Positions 44,983 through 57,049 of a stretch of DNA of 64,000 nt are shown piece by piece; within the stretch, counting starts at the first letter, position 1, and every line of letters starts with the position of its first letter. The notes below the pieces were generated by a model. That model had not been told where the DNA came from, searched no databases, and was given only the letters and a program-made list of their open reading frames with translations. The position numbers were made by a program, and so were the translations under genes. This DNA comes from Ariolimax columbianus. Its lineage: Eukaryota; Mollusca; Gastropoda; Stylommatophora; Arionidae. The stretch is from assembly GCA_036924085.1 (NCBI GenBank), contig JAVGWX010000003.1, positions 118,242,264-118,306,263 on the forward strand, given 5' to 3'.

Positions 44983-45640
44983 AAAGCTATGTACAAACTA
45001 CCGGACTATCGCGATAATCAGCCACGCTAGCAAAGATACTCTTGCGGATCCTATTCAGAAGCATAAAAAGAAGGTTTGAATCTGACATTCACGAATTCCA
45101 ATCAGGTTTTAAGGAAAGACAGAGGGATCAGAGATCACATATTCAATATTAGGAATATCTACGAAGAATGCAGAGAGTTTAATGTAGACCTGTACACGTG
45201 TTTCATTGATTACACTAAGGCCTTCGATACGGAAAAATATCAAAATCTGTGGAACATCATGTAGTAAATGGTGTTCCTGTGTATATTATCCATCTCATTG
45301 AAACATTATACCAAGATCAACGAGCCGCTGTCCGAGTATCTTAGCAAACAGCAGATTGGTTCGCAGTACAAAAAGCAGTAAGATAGGGATGTATCCTCTA
45401 ACCTTATATATACAGCATACATGCGGAATGTATAATGATAAATGTTCGAGATGACAAGAACATTGAAAATGTTGATACATTTACGATAGGCGATTACGAG
45501 ATGATAGAGTTAACACACGCAGACGACACAGTGATACTATCAAGAAGTGGAGAAGGACTAGAGCAACTAATTTCAGCCGTAAATTGACACAGTAAAGATC
45601 AAAACTTGTTTATAAAAATAAACAAAAACACAGATACTGG
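44983..45640 (+). mobile_element. LINE D ORF2, RT palm
   Basis: It continues KLCTNYRTIAIISHAS, then RKDRGIRDHIFNIRNIYEEC, the catalytic CFIDYTKAFDTEKYQNLW (near 45199-45250), HLIETLYQDQRAAVRV and the second catalytic block THADDTVILSRSGEGLEQLI (near 45513-45573), then QNLFIKINKNTD. Frame changes and one stop are present. It is cut short by a tandem array at about 45660. Confidence 0.9.
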
Positions 45641-45659
45641 CTACCCACAAAACACGACG

Positions 45660-46080
45660 TCAACATACATTTGCCACTCTGTCGACCCATTCTTCATTCT
45701 GCCGATCCATCCTTCACTCTGTTGACCCATGCACCACTCTGTCGACCCACCCTTCACTCTGTCGACACATGCACTACTCTGTCGACCCATGCATCACTCT
45801 CGACCCATGTACCACTCTGTCGACCCATCATGCATCACTGTCGACCCATGCATCACTCTGTCGACCCATGTATTACTGTTGGCCTATGCACCACTCTGCT
45901 GAACCATGTATCACTGTCGATCCATGCATCACTGTCGAGCCATGTACCACTCTGTCAACCCATGCATCTCTGTCGACCCATGCACCACTATGTCAACCCG
46001 TGCACCACTCTGTCGATCCATGCACCACTCTGTCGATCCATGCACCACTCTGTCGACCCATGCACCACTCTGTGCACCAT
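45660..46080. repeat. 20-bp minisatellite, about 20 units
   Basis: The unit is GTCGACCCATGCACCACTCT with substitutions and some short units. The 60-base triple unit keeps frames open and gives false His/Ser/Cys-rich peptides. It directly ends the LINE D copy. Confidence 0.96.
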
Positions 46081-46194
46081 GAAGGGGTTAAAATTGTAAT
46101 TTTTGTGATAAATTTTGGATAAAACAGAAAATCAACTGCTTAGATTGGTGCTGACCTAAACCTGCATTACAAAACAGAAGGCGCCCATACTGTG

Positions 46195-46520
46195 GATATT
46201 AGATATGGAAAGGTGAGACATTCTGAAGTCTGTATTTACACATTGTGTGGACATTTGATATGAACAGATGTGACATTCTAAATTCGATAGGCTGATTATT
46301 CAGTTGATATTTAATGTGGTTAGAAGTAACATTCTAAAGTCGATAAGCTGGTTAAAGTGTGTACATTGAAGGTGATTAAGGACTAACATTATAGAGTTGA
46401 TAGGCTGATTATAGAGTTGATATTGAATATGGTTAGGAGTAAAATTCCAAAGTCGATAAGCTGGTTAAAGTGTGCATATTGAAGATGGTTAAGGAGTGAT
46501 ATTATAGAGTAGATAGACAG
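46195..46520. repeat. ~59-bp array in alternating dimers
   Basis: Units of about 59 bp share ACATTCTAAAGTCGATAAGC and GATATTGAATATGGTTAGGA-like blocks. Units two apart are more alike than neighbours (GGTTAAAGTGTGTACATTGA at about 46351 and its match near 46467), so the period is about 118. Confidence 0.85.
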
Positions 46521-47214
46521 CTCATGTTTTGAACTTTGGATCTTGTTATTTGAACAATGCGAACGTAAATAGAAACCCATCTCTTTCAGCGCACATTACT
46601 GACCGATATGAAACATTGTTGAAAGCCTTAACGTAGGTCCTTGTAGTATTTTTCTGCATTGATTATAATTTAATTAATTATTTGGTGGATCGCATAGAAC
46701 TTCTTGACGCTCCGAAATCTGGCCCGTCAGTTGTAAGTTGGACAACACTGGTCTAGATCACGAATGCACGCTCGTGTTATAGTTTGACTAATTCTATGGG
46801 ATTTCGACGAGTCTCAATATTTACATTGTTAGAGACTTCTGTTCCTGCATCCACCACCTAGAACGAACCGCCTATGTCAGTTCTAATATTCAACGCAACC
46901 TCACGTGTTCTAGAAAATCCCCCTCTGGTCTGATCGTAGACGAATTCCAGGTTAGCAAGCGTGTAACATTCTACCTAGATTATAGCTCTGAATGAAGGAA
47001 GCTTCAAATGAGCGTCATTTATAAGGATTATCTGCGACAGCTGTTAGAACGAAACTGTTAGTCATTGATTACAATGGGCATGCGAAATGTGGGGACACAC
47101 CTTCAGCGTTCTGCTTGTTATGAGTAAATTGCAATGTCGGATATGTCTTTATATGACTTCCAGGTCAACTGTGTAAGAGAAACAGAGATGTTCTGACGAG
47201 AGTAGGCATGGGCA
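46521..47214. other. Unassigned
   Basis: No supported feature. Confidence 0.5.
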
Positions 47215-47545
47215 GACAGCTATTGATAGACATTAACATTAGGCAAATCAAGTACTTTTGACATAAAATGACTTGATACATTTTTGAAAATATACTGAAA
47301 GGGAAGGTTGAAGGGAGACAGACAGTAAGCGTGCAGCGCTATAAGTGGGAGGGGAGCGTCAAAAGATGGACTAATGTAAGTCTGGCAGTGTATGATCAAG
47401 ACATAAGGAAGAGAATATTGGATGTCAATTGCAACCAAAACTTTTTTGCGGAGACGGCAATTGAATTGAATTTAAAAGTACCGGAAATGTTCATAAAGAC
47501 GGTATATCAAGTCTGGTCTGCACGACTGGGTCGGCTATAGAGTCT
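47215..47545 (+). mobile_element. LINE ORF2 C-terminal fragment
   Basis: Plus-strand reading has FENILKGKVEG and the downstream frame QRYKWEGSVKRWTNVSLAVY, parallel to ILQGTVPG ... RWEDNIKEWTNLSLA of D-type LINEs. The RT core is absent. Confidence 0.6.
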
Positions 47546-48227
47546 ATGTCAGTTAGTCGGCCCAATGTCGCAACCAGCTCTAGACTTAATGGGACTGGGT
47601 TTCAAAAGTCGAGGGAATGAGTTTCTGGATCTAATTTAAGTATTGGTTCCAAGTCGATCCCCCTAGCTGCCCGTGGCGTGTTGTGGTTCCAATCAAGTGA
47701 TCAAACTTGTCATGTACATTCTCTATTTTTGTCTCTCTACATCTGAAAAGTAACCCCCCCCCCTCTTCCTCCCCCCCACACCCCCCATCCCCACCTCTCG
47801 CCCAGTAATTTTTGGCCGACCCAGAAAAACAGACTTTAAGTCTGTGTCGGTTACCTCGACTTAACCTTGGCTCGTTTTGATAAAAATAGTATGCTATTAC
47901 GTATTTCGTTAAACTTTGGGTGCCCTATCGGTGAGCAAATGTTTCTCGGTCAATAAGTTAGTACATACCTGCCCAGGTTAGAACGACCTTACCTGGTGGA
48001 CTGTAATTGCTTTTGTTATGATGCACATGTAAACTCTACTTAACTTCTCTCCTTGATTCTAGACACTGATAAGTTACAATTCGCCATAGTCAAGTTTCTA
48101 AACTTATTAGTTTTGAGTTTCTCTCAAAATAGTGTTAGAGTGATCGCCTTCTCGTGCCCCACTGGGACCCAACATGACTTGGTCAATTCTACCTGCCACA
48201 CTTGGGAGCCCTAGACTCTTTCACATT
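47546..48227. other. Unassigned, with a C-rich patch
   Basis: A run of CCCCCCC and CCCCCCCACACCCCCC lies at 47752-47790. Nothing else is recognised. Confidence 0.5.
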
Positions 48228-48384
48228 ACCTTAAGGTGAAATGGTTGACCACGGTCTACCTCCATCATCATGTTCAGGGTGTGAGGAAAGCTAATACAAT
48301 CCGCCACTTAACGCTTTATTCAGAGCGCACAAAAGAGTAAACGTACCCACTGTAGGCATTCATTAAACACAACAACAACAACGT
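48228..48384 (+). mobile_element. S1 SINE-like element, copy D, 3' part
   Basis: It holds CATCATGTTCAGGGTGTGAG, GAAAGCTAATACAATCCGCC, CGCACAAAAGAGTAAACGTA and the CACAACAACAACAAC tail. The head and most of the core are missing or too diverged. Confidence 0.85.
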
Positions 48385-48834
48385 TGAGTTGAAACATATA
48401 CACATTCTCAGTTTTGAGGTAATTGACCTTAAAATGTTCTAATTCAATTATTGTTTCTCTTTTCGGCTGCTCTTTTTCTAAATATTGTGTAACAAAATTC
48501 TGTATGTTCAATTAGATGTCTTCTGTTCATTGTATTCTTGTCCTGAACCCTCTATTGTGTTTTTACATCCGTGTTTTGTTTTATTTCTTCGCTATTTTAA
48601 TTTTGCTTCATTTTGGAAATTGTAATAATTGCCAGGAAAGTTTATCTGTTTTACGGCAGTACGTGACTAACTATCTTAATTTGTCACTTTACTAAGATAT
48701 GAAATGAAACACAGACAATCGTATCAATGTCTTCCCCTTCTCCGATATTTATTTATACTGAATTGATTTGTGCCAGAATGAGTTTATTAGTGATTTAATA
48801 TAGGTTCAATTGACTGGAGAGTTGGAAAAAAACA

Positions 48835-49080
48835 TAGTAGCAGAGCACTGGCTTCCTATGACAAGAGTACACTGTTCGAACTCCCTTATCAACACGTTCA
48901 ATCGATCCAGGTGTAAATAGGAACCTGACTTACTGTTACGCAAGGATCGCAGCTTTGAAGGGAACTGGTCACCACCCCTTACAAAAAGTTGAGACCTGGT
49001 ACTAGGACGTCTCGAACACTTGATCCCTGACAGCAGTGTCTGCTATGGGACTCCCGTTACCTGTAGTTAGTTGATTGACA
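48835..49080 (+). mobile_element. tRNA-type SINE, decayed
   Basis: GCAGAGCACTGGCTTCC and, 30 bases on, TGTTCGAACTCCC are placed like the A and B boxes of a tRNA promoter. The following GTGTAAATAGGAACCTGACT parallels AAATGGGTACCGGTTCAGT in the copy at 56.4 kb. Confidence 0.6.
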
Positions 49081-49480
49081 TGATTGACGTATAGAGATAA
49101 TTGAATACAACAGTCAATGTCTTGGGTTATCCTTTGTTGTTGACCGGTTATTAAACTGAGGCTATACGTTTATGTTACTTATTGTACCAATCATCTTCAT
49201 TTCGCTACATCTACAAACCATCTAGTCCTTGTCCCAATGATATATATCGTTCAGGTGTTGTTTTAATTACATTGTATATTTTCTTCGCTTCCGTGATCAT
49301 TTTGTCGTGTAGTGTTAGCTGTTTATGAGACATCGATTGTCATACATGTTGACTGACCTTTCTTTATACCAAACATACAAAGCGTTCCAATTTTAGAAGT
49401 ATCACAGCGCGTTCGTGTCTGCATCTGGTTTTTTATTTCGTGACAGAGACCGTGTCCCTAGAGTGTACTGTTGTCGGCTC
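49081..49480. other. Unassigned
   Basis: No supported feature. Confidence 0.5.
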
Positions 49481-49807
49481 TGTATAAAATAACATAACAA
49501 CACAGAACACATAATAACATGGCATAACATGACGTGCAACACATAACACACTACAACATGACCTGACGTGACATGACATAACAAACTACAACATGACGTG
49601 AAAGGACAGAACATGATACAACATGACATAACATGACGGGGCATGACATAACATTACGGGGCATGACATAACACAATATAACATAACATGACGTGATATA
49701 ACATAACACAATACACAGTAACATAGCGTGACATGACATAACGTGACATTACATAACGTGACATATTACAAACTGACATAAATTGGCGTGACACAATACA
49801 ACATAAA
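49481..49807. repeat. Pentamer-based ATAAC/ATGAC array, left part
   Basis: Mixed units such as ACATAACATGACGTGACATA. Because the basic step is five bases, long minus-strand frames rich in Cys, Tyr, Val and Met stay open by chance. Confidence 0.93.
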
Positions 49808-50155
49808 ATGTTGTTGTTCCGAATGCCCACAATGAGTAGGCTTACTCTTTTGTCGCCCCGAAACGGACGTTCAATGGCGAGTTGCAGTAGCTTTCCTCAC
49901 ATCCCGAGCGTGCTAATCAAAGGTGGACAGGGGTCCTCAAGGCAATTGTGCTATGCTTGACTTCAATTGCGTTTCGCTCACTACTATGGGGAGCACGTCA
50001 ATCCCTCACCTCGTTAGCCAAGCTGTCATGAAAACAGCCCGTTTCCATGGAGGGTTACAAGGAAGCCAAATGAGAGTCTTGGCCAGTATATTTTGCTTAA
50101 CTCTAACATGTCTTATCAGTATATTTTGCCTGACCAGACGTTATTCTTCCTCCGC
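49808..50155 (-). mobile_element. S1 SINE-like element, copy E, antisense, inside the array
   Basis: TTGTTGTTCCGAATGCCCAC at the left is the 3' tail in reverse. The core is well kept (CACATCCCGAGCGTGCTAAT, CCCTCACCTCGTTAGCCAAG), and the head with two TATATTTTGC repeats ends at CAGACGTTATTCTTCCTCCG. ACAACATA occurs at both junctions, but the array makes the duplication ambiguous. Confidence 0.92.
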
Positions 50156-50705
50156 ACAACATACTATAACATGACGTGACATAATACAATATAATATAAC
50201 AAAGCGTGACTTGACGCAACACGATACAACATAACATGACGATTCATTACATACTACAGCATCATTTAATATATCGCGACAAAACACGGCAGACATAGCA
50301 TAATGGAATACAACATAACAAGACATAGTATAACATAACAATACAACATAACATGACGTGACATAAAATATCAGATCACAGCATGACACAATATGACACA
50401 ATATAATACAATACAACATGACAAGGCATGGCATGACATAACACAATACTTCATAACATACCCTGACGTGATATGACATAACAGAATACATCATGGCAAA
50501 ATATGACATAACAAAACACAATACAACATAACATAATGTCACAGCATAACGTAAAGTGACGTAAAGCAATACAGCATAACATGCTGTACTATGACATAGC
50601 TTAACACATGCAATTACATAATATAGCATGGCATGAAATAATATAGCAAAATGGAACATACCATAATGTAATATAACATAAATCGTCATGACATAACACA
50701 ACATC
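50156..50705. repeat. Pentamer-based ATAAC/ATGAC array, right part
   Basis: Continuation of 49481-49807 with the same ACATAACATGACGTGACATA-like units. Confidence 0.93.
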
Positions 50706-50769
50706 ATTCTTTCCAATCTATCTATTCTGTCAGGTGCAATAGCCACCTAGTCGTCACATCTTTGCTTTG

Positions 50770-50860
50770 CGTTATTCTCTGTCCATTTTTGCTGCAAAAC
50801 GTCATGGGAATCTGAAGTTTCCTTTATTGCGCCAAGTGAGTTGGCTGGTTGTCGTTGCAG
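50770..50860. repeat. Segment similar to 62375-62460
   Basis: CTGTCCATTTTTGCTGCAAA followed by GCCAAGTGAGTTGGCTGG-like sequence resembles CTGTCCACTTTTGTTGCTAA and GTCAAGTGTGTAACTTAGG. Possibly an old LINE piece. The rest of 50706-51169 is unassigned. Confidence 0.45.
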
Positions 50861-51169
50861 CACATTTTTGGTCATGCCATTTATCTATCAGCCTCTGGAT
50901 TTTCCACATACAATGTAACTTGATCTTATGTGTTATTGGCGCACAGTAGTTGCCTGTTCTGTTCTTGTAAGATTAACACATTTTCTTATTCTCTGTCCAT
51001 TACCTTGACAAAATTATATCCCATACATCTTGTTGCCATTAATGACAAAAACCCATATATAAGCAGAACAGGTAATCAGTTATGTTTTTCTTCGAGCTGA
51101 TATTCAGAATTGTGTTTAGCAATTTGTTTATTAAAAAGAGATAATAACTATTGTGACATGGGTTAATGG

Positions 51170-51310
51170 ACAGGGTTCGGGGAGTACATTTGTCCTTGCT
51201 CTATGTGGATTATGAAGAAGTCTTATACATAATTTACATAATTGCGGTCTTGAACGCCTTAAGAAACCACGGTGTTGAAGAAAAATAAAGATCTTATATG
51301 GAAAAATGCT
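51170..51310 (+). mobile_element. LINE RT fragment
   Basis: A plus frame reads LLYVDYEEVLYIIYIIAVLN and ALRNHGVEEK then stop. It matches the FVDYEKAFD ... LWxALRxxGVxxK palm region of LINE RT, with the AFD part changed. Confidence 0.6.
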
Positions 51311-51829
51311 TACTCATTCGTGCTTTGACTCTTTTAATTGTTTAATTATTCATTCTTACCTTTCTTAGACTCCTCTGCATTATCCTCTTCTTCAAATTTA
51401 GTTTGTCTATTTATCGTTATCGCCTTCTTTACTTGAAACAAATTTTCATATAGTCCTGCCTTTAAAACCCTTGGACTACCCCAGCAATGTGAAAAATGTC
51501 GTATGACATTAAAAAATATATTTTTAAAAATACAGTTTTGTATTTGCTCCTCTTCCTCTCCGTCCTCATAGATACACGTACTTACTTTCAGAACGTATTG
51601 ATTTCGTTAACTGGTTGTTTTATTTTGCACAGTTTCTATATTCGTACCAGTAATTACCTAACAAGAGAAGTTGTCATTCCATTATTCGGATGTTTATATA
51701 ATAAAGGTCAATGTATAAGTAATTCCTTAATTTGATGGTTTAGGAAACCTGCTTGCCATACAAATATGTCACTACAGACGGTTACCAATGTTGTCTCTAC
51801 CTGACCTCAGATTTGAGACGTTGCTTGGT
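51311..51829. other. Unassigned
   Basis: No supported feature. The frame 51496-51732 resembles no known family. Confidence 0.45.
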
Positions 51830-53110
51830 TTTATTCCTCACTCTCCTTGACCTTCTCTGATTTGATGCGATGCGTGTTTCTGTGTCTCTACCTGACCTTT
51901 GCTGATTTGAGACGATGTTTGATTCCGTGTCTCTCTCTCTACGTGGCCTTCAATGGTTTCATACGATGCTTGATTCTGTGTCTCTATCTATCCTTCTCTG
52001 ATTTGAGACGATGCCTGATTCTGTGTCTCTACCTAAATCTTCTCTGATTTCAAAGAATGCTTGGAGCTAACCTTCTCTGTTATTTGGTTCTGTTTCTCTC
52101 AGTTACTTTATCCTCATTGAAAGGTTACTTGGTTCTGTTTCTCTCACTTACTGTATCCTCATTGAAAGGTTACTTGGTTCTGTTTCTCTCACTTACTGTA
52201 TCCTCATTGAAAGGTTACTTGGTTCTGTTTTTCTTACTTACTTTATCCTCATTAAAAGGTTACTTGGTTCTGTTTCTCTCAGTTACTTTATCCTCATTGA
52301 AAGGTTACTTGGTTCTGTTTCTCTCACTTACTGTATCCTCATTGAAAGGTTACTTGGTTCTGTTTTTCTCACTTACTTTATCCTCATTAAAAGGTTACTT
52401 GGTTCTGTTTCTCTCAGTTACTTTATCCTCATTGAAAGGTTACTTGGTTCTGTTTCTCTCACTTACTGTATCCTCATTGAAAGGTTACTTGGTTCTGTTT
52501 CTCTCACTTACTGTATCCTCATTGAAAGGTTACTTGGTTCTGTTTTTCTCACTTACTTTATCCTCATTAAAAGGTTACTTGGTTCTGTTTCTCTCACTTA
52601 CTTTATCCTCATTGAAAGGTTACTTGGTTCTATTTCTCTCACTTACTTTATCCTCATTGAAAGGTTACTTGGTTCTGTTTCTCTCACTTACTTTATCCTC
52701 ATTGAAAGGTTACTTGGTTCTGTTTCTCTCACTTACTTTATCCTCATTGAAAGGTTACTTGGTTCTGTTTCTCTCACTTACTGTATCCTCATTGAAAGGT
52801 TACTTGGTTCTGTATCTCTACATGACCACCAGCACCTTAAAAATATGCTTTGTTCGTATGCTCTACCCGACCTCTGCTTTGAAAATTTGCTTGTTTCTTA
52901 TTTTCTACCCAAGCTCCGCTTTAAAGATTTGCTTGGTTCATATTCTCTAACTGACATCCTGTTTGAAAATTTGCTTGGATTTGTGTATCTACCTGACCTT
53001 CGACGCTTTAAAAATTTGCTTGGTTCTGTGCCTTTACCTAACATTCTCCGCTTTAAAAATTTGCTTGGTTTCTTGTCTCTACCTGATCTTCTCCGCTTTG
53101 AAGTTCTACT
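51830..53110. repeat. 45-bp minisatellite with uniform centre and diverged edges
   Basis: From 52080 to 52815 about 16 nearly identical 45-bp units (GGTTACTTGGTTCTGTTTCT, CTCACTTACTGTATCCTCATTGAAA) run in tandem. Units of related pattern but high divergence flank it on both sides (TTTGATGCGATGCGTGTTTC before; TTTAAAAATTTGCTTGGTTC after). The length is a multiple of three, so a 297-codon frame (52057-52947) of GYLVLFLSLTVSSLK repeats stays open. I do not take this as a gene, since codon pattern and flanks behave as DNA repeats. Confidence 0.95.
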
Positions 53111-54700
53111 GCTTATGCCAGTGCATTTTGCCTTTAGCCCTCTTCGTCATATCACACCTATCGACGCGTTGAGCTACAACTGGTGCAGTTCAATCAGGAA
53201 GATTGAACACAAACACTATATGTGCTCTTTTGGTAATATTTCTCTTTATCGATATGTTTCATATAAGAAAGTTGCTAGTCCCAAACACAATCTTCTGTAA
53301 TCACATGTCACGACATCTATGTAGGTACGGTTGTTCTGTTCTTCCCTTCCCAGTAAAGGAAAGTGTCCATCATCCATCGCGCACCTGCTTGTATGCAAAT
53401 AACTCTTTATATTGCTGACATTTTCTCAGCGATTATTTGAGGTCGGTATGAATGTGCAGTATGATCAACGTTAACACTGCATACACATTTCTGCATAATT
53501 TATGCAAGAACAAAAGCCACAAATGTATATGCCCACACGTTCAACCCTTCCCATTGATCAATAGTACAAGCGCTTAACGTGAGGCCGCCGAGACCGGTAG
53601 GACATAAAGATTAAACTACTACTCCTGTTACGTGCATGACACCGAGACACCGAGTTTAAAATAATAAGGTTGTAAACGTAAGGATAGTCTCCCGTAGCAC
53701 ACGCTGCTGTAAATGATGAAGCGTTGTATACTTTATTGTACTGGGCATCGGTGTTATTTATTACAAAGTTTAGGCAGGCCCTTCTTCGCTGCATTTCCTC
53801 TCTAATAGTAATCCAGGCGCTATTTACAACTGGGTTGGCTCGAACGTGTCGGTAACGGGATCAAACCAAATAACTTTGCTGTGAGACACGAGTACTCTGC
53901 TATCCTGCTCATGTGACACTCGCTGGAAATAGAGATACGTAAATTAAATAATGTCACGCCATTATAAATCTCCATTTTAATCCTACAGTAACATAGCTAT
54001 GCAGATTCCACTCCACCGATTTCACATTTTTTTGGGCCCTCCCCTTTAGCTTCGATCATGCGATTCCAGTTGTTTGAACTCTATCTAGCACTGTTATAGT
54101 GATATTGATTTTGGACATCCTCATTCTTCTCATCTTCTGTGGATTTTTATGCAGCTCATTTTGTTATATTGTTAGGTTTCTTGCTGGCTATGAACCTTAT
54201 CATCTTCTCTCACTCCGATGAATTTCCAGCAATATTAGTTGATGGGTAGCTCTTTGCCATACGACTGTGTTTATTTTAGTGTAACTGGTTGTCTGATTCG
54301 AGGTCTGTCACGTAAACCGTGTTGGTGATTGCCTTTAGTCTGGATGTGATGAACATTGCTAGTTGCGCAACGTGTTTTCGAGTCACATACTGCATGACTG
54401 CATTGTCATGAATACTAAATGGTTTATTTTATTTCCTGGGCGAATGATGACTGCTTCCATTTTCGATGAAGATAGTTGAAATGAAATCCGGTTTTGTTAA
54501 CCTTGAAGTGAACTATTTATTTGTTCTTCAGTGATTGTCAATATTCCATTCTGGATACGTTAAATCAGTATTTGTTGAGCTAACTAACTATTCATTTTAA
54601 GATGTCTTATGTATTACCAGTAGTTAATATCATTTCGTTGTTTTTTTTCTCACAATGATTAACATTGTTAATGGTGTTGCTTCGACTGTTATCTGGTGCA
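53111..54700. other. Unassigned
   Basis: Bases 54000-54560 could be a decayed antisense LINE (a minus frame has ITEEQINSSLQGL and MEAVIIRPGNKINHL), but no firm motif was found. Nothing else is recognised. Confidence 0.35.
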
Positions 54701-54845
54701 AATAGCCTATTATTAATCTTGCTATTTGCACTTTTAATGTTCATAGACAGGCTATTATTAATCATGCTATTTGTACTCTGAGTGTTCATAGACAGCCTAT
54801 TGTTAATGGTACTGTTAGCGTGCGTAGATAGCTCTAATACAGAAT
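54701..54845. repeat. 48-bp tandem repeat, 3 units
   Basis: Units share CTATTATTAATCTTGCTATT and TTCATAGACAGG. A minus frame stays open over them (16-residue period). Confidence 0.9.
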
Positions 54846-54984
54846 CACTGGCCAATGACTTCAGCATTCCTGTGTCCCTACAAAATCTTGAGTGACACAG
54901 AAGAGAAAGTAAGTGCTGGCGAATCGTTGACATTCATTTAGAAACGAATAGAACAATTGTCGGGCATTTTTTGAAACTTTCCAT

Positions 54985-56090
54985 GAAATTCTAGCTACCC
55001 TGACTTTCATCTCCCACTGACTTTCATCATATTTTCATTGATTCTAGCTACCCTGACTTCATCTTCCACTGATCTTCGTCGTGTTTTCAATTATTCTATC
55101 TACCCTGACTTCATCTGTTTTCATTGATTCTAGCTACCCTGACTTCATCTTCCATTGATCTTCGTTATGTTTTCAATTATTCTATCTACCCTGACTTCAT
55201 CTGTTTTCATTGATTCTAGCTACCCTGACTTCATCTTCCACTGATCTTCGTCATGTTTTCAATTATTTTAACCACCCTGACTTCATCTGTTTTCATTGAT
55301 TCTAGCTACCCTGACCTCATCTTCTACTGATCTTCGTCATGTTTTCAATTATTCTATCTACCCTGACTTCATCTGTTTTCATTGATTCTAGCTACCCTGA
55401 CTTCATCTTCCATTGATCTTCGTTGTGTTTTCAATTATTCTATCTACCCTGACTTCATCTGTTTTCATTGATTCTAGCTACCCTGACTTCATCTTCCACT
55501 GATCTTCGTCATGTTTTCAATTATTTTAACCACCCTGACTTCGTCTGTTTTCATTGATTCTAGCTACCCTGACTTCATCTTCCACTGATCTTCGTCATGT
55601 TTTCAATTATTCTATCTACCCTGACTGCATCTGTTTTCATTGATTCTAGCTACCCTGACTTCATCTTCCACTGATCTTCGTCATGTTTTCAATTATTCTA
55701 TCTACCCTGACTTCATCTGTTTTCATCGATTCTAGCTACCCTGACTTCATCTTCCACTGATCTTCGTCATGTTTTCAATTATTTTAACCACCCTGACTTC
55801 GTCTGTTTTCATTGATTCTAGCTACCCTGACTTCATCTTCCACTGATCTTCGTCATGTTTTCAATTATTCTATCTACCCTGACTGCATCTGTTTTCATTG
55901 ATTCTAGCTACCCTGACTTCATCTTCCACTGATCTTCGTCATGTTTTCAATTATTCTATCTACCCTGACTTCATCTGTTTTCATTGATTCTAGCTACCCT
56001 GACTTCATCTGTTTTCATTGATTCTATCTACCCTGACTTCATCTGTTTTCATTGATTCTAGCTACCCTGACTTCATCTCCCACTGACTTT
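54985..56090. repeat. 86-bp composite minisatellite, about 12 units
   Basis: Each higher unit joins two related parts: TTTTCATTGATTCTAGCTAC CCTGACTTCATCTTCCACTG and TTTTCAATTATTCTATCTAC CCTGACTTCATCTG. A third, rarer form has TTTTAACCACCCTGACTTCG. Near 56000 the short part alone is repeated. Confidence 0.96.
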
Positions 56091-56408
56091 CACCATGATT
56101 TCAACGACTGGTTTAACTCAGTGCCTCCTGATATTTTAACCTTATTCTGGGGGTGAGTGCTATCCATCTTTACTTTCTTTTCCACAATCTCTAGCTGGAT
56201 GTTATCGTGTTCTTTGTCTCAGAATGGGATTATGGCCGTCTAACGTGAATGTTGTTTGGAAATCCTCAGTTGATTCAGGTCTGCACTCTGGATATTGTAG
56301 CTGTAGTTTTTACTGGCTCGATCTATCCTATTTATTTCATTATATTTAATTAGATTAGCTTAATTTGTTGTGTTTGTAGTTATATTTGTGTTTGTCCATT
56401 GCTTCATT
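56091..56408. other. Unassigned
   Basis: No supported feature. Confidence 0.5.
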
Positions 56409-56643
56409 GGGGGAGCTGGGCAGCGCAGTGATTAGCGCGCTGGCTTCGCATCTGACTGCAATGGCTCCCGGGTTGAACCAGCCTTAAATGGGTACCGGTT
56501 CAGTCCGGTAAGTAAAAGAGCGAGGGAGATGAGATGGCTACCGCCCTCATAAAGCCGAGCCTTTCAAATGTGAGATCTCTAACAACTCACACCCCTACGG
56601 CAGTAATGCTATGGGTTACTTTACTTTACTTTACTTAACTTTA
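56409..56643 (+). mobile_element. tRNA-derived SINE
   Basis: The start GGGGAGCTGGGCAGCGCAGT is followed by TTAGCGCGCTGGCTTCGCAT (A box region) and CCCGGGTTGAACCAGCC (close to B box GGTTCGAnnCC). The body includes AAATGGGTACCGGTTCAGTC and ends in a (TTTAC)n tail. CCATTGCTTCATT (56396-56408) and CCATTAGTTCACT (56644-56656) flank it, 10 of 13 alike. Confidence 0.85.
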
Positions 56644-56656
56644 CCATTAGTTCACT

Positions 56657-57049
56657 CAAGCCATTGCAGTTCTACAGTTGACGATATGTCATCATGTACG
56701 AGTGTGTTGTGACCCAGCATGCTCGTAACCCTTGATGACCATGTTAGTAGTTAGAGTAACACAGAACGAAGACAATATCGGTACTTGTGTCTTAATTCAC
56801 CCCAAACAGAGTTCTCTGGGTTCCCATCATACTTATTTAACAGCTGATGACTGTAGCTGGACATTCCATTTCGGGTTAAGGGCAGGATAGGTCGATATAA
56901 TTTTATTTTAAATGAGAAAGTAAAAACGCTGATAAGGATAAATGCGTAGACAAGATGGTTATATTTAGTTTTGTGACTAATCTTCTCGAAGAATGTAGGA
57001 CCCTAAAAAGGAGCAGAAGGAAGTCTGTGGCAGGCAGATTGAAATAATT
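56657..57049. other. Unassigned
   Basis: No supported feature. Confidence 0.5.

Noticed and set aside
45671..46122. Two long overlapping His/Ser/Cys-rich plus frames
   Set aside because: Both are readings of the 20-bp GTCGACCCATGCACCACTCT array.
50141..50746. 201-codon minus-strand frame rich in Cys, Tyr, Val and Met
   Set aside because: It arises from the ATAAC/ATGAC pentamer array, which avoids stops on that strand, and overlaps the edge of an S1 copy.
52057..52950. 297-codon frame of hydrophobic 15-residue repeats, possible membrane or solenoid protein
   Set aside because: The unit is a DNA repeat with diverged units on both sides and no start context, introns or non-repeat domain.
56409..56490. 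Possible tRNA gene
   Set aside because: The A and B box-like parts do not fold into a full cloverleaf by eye and are followed by a SINE body with a (TTTAC)n tail.
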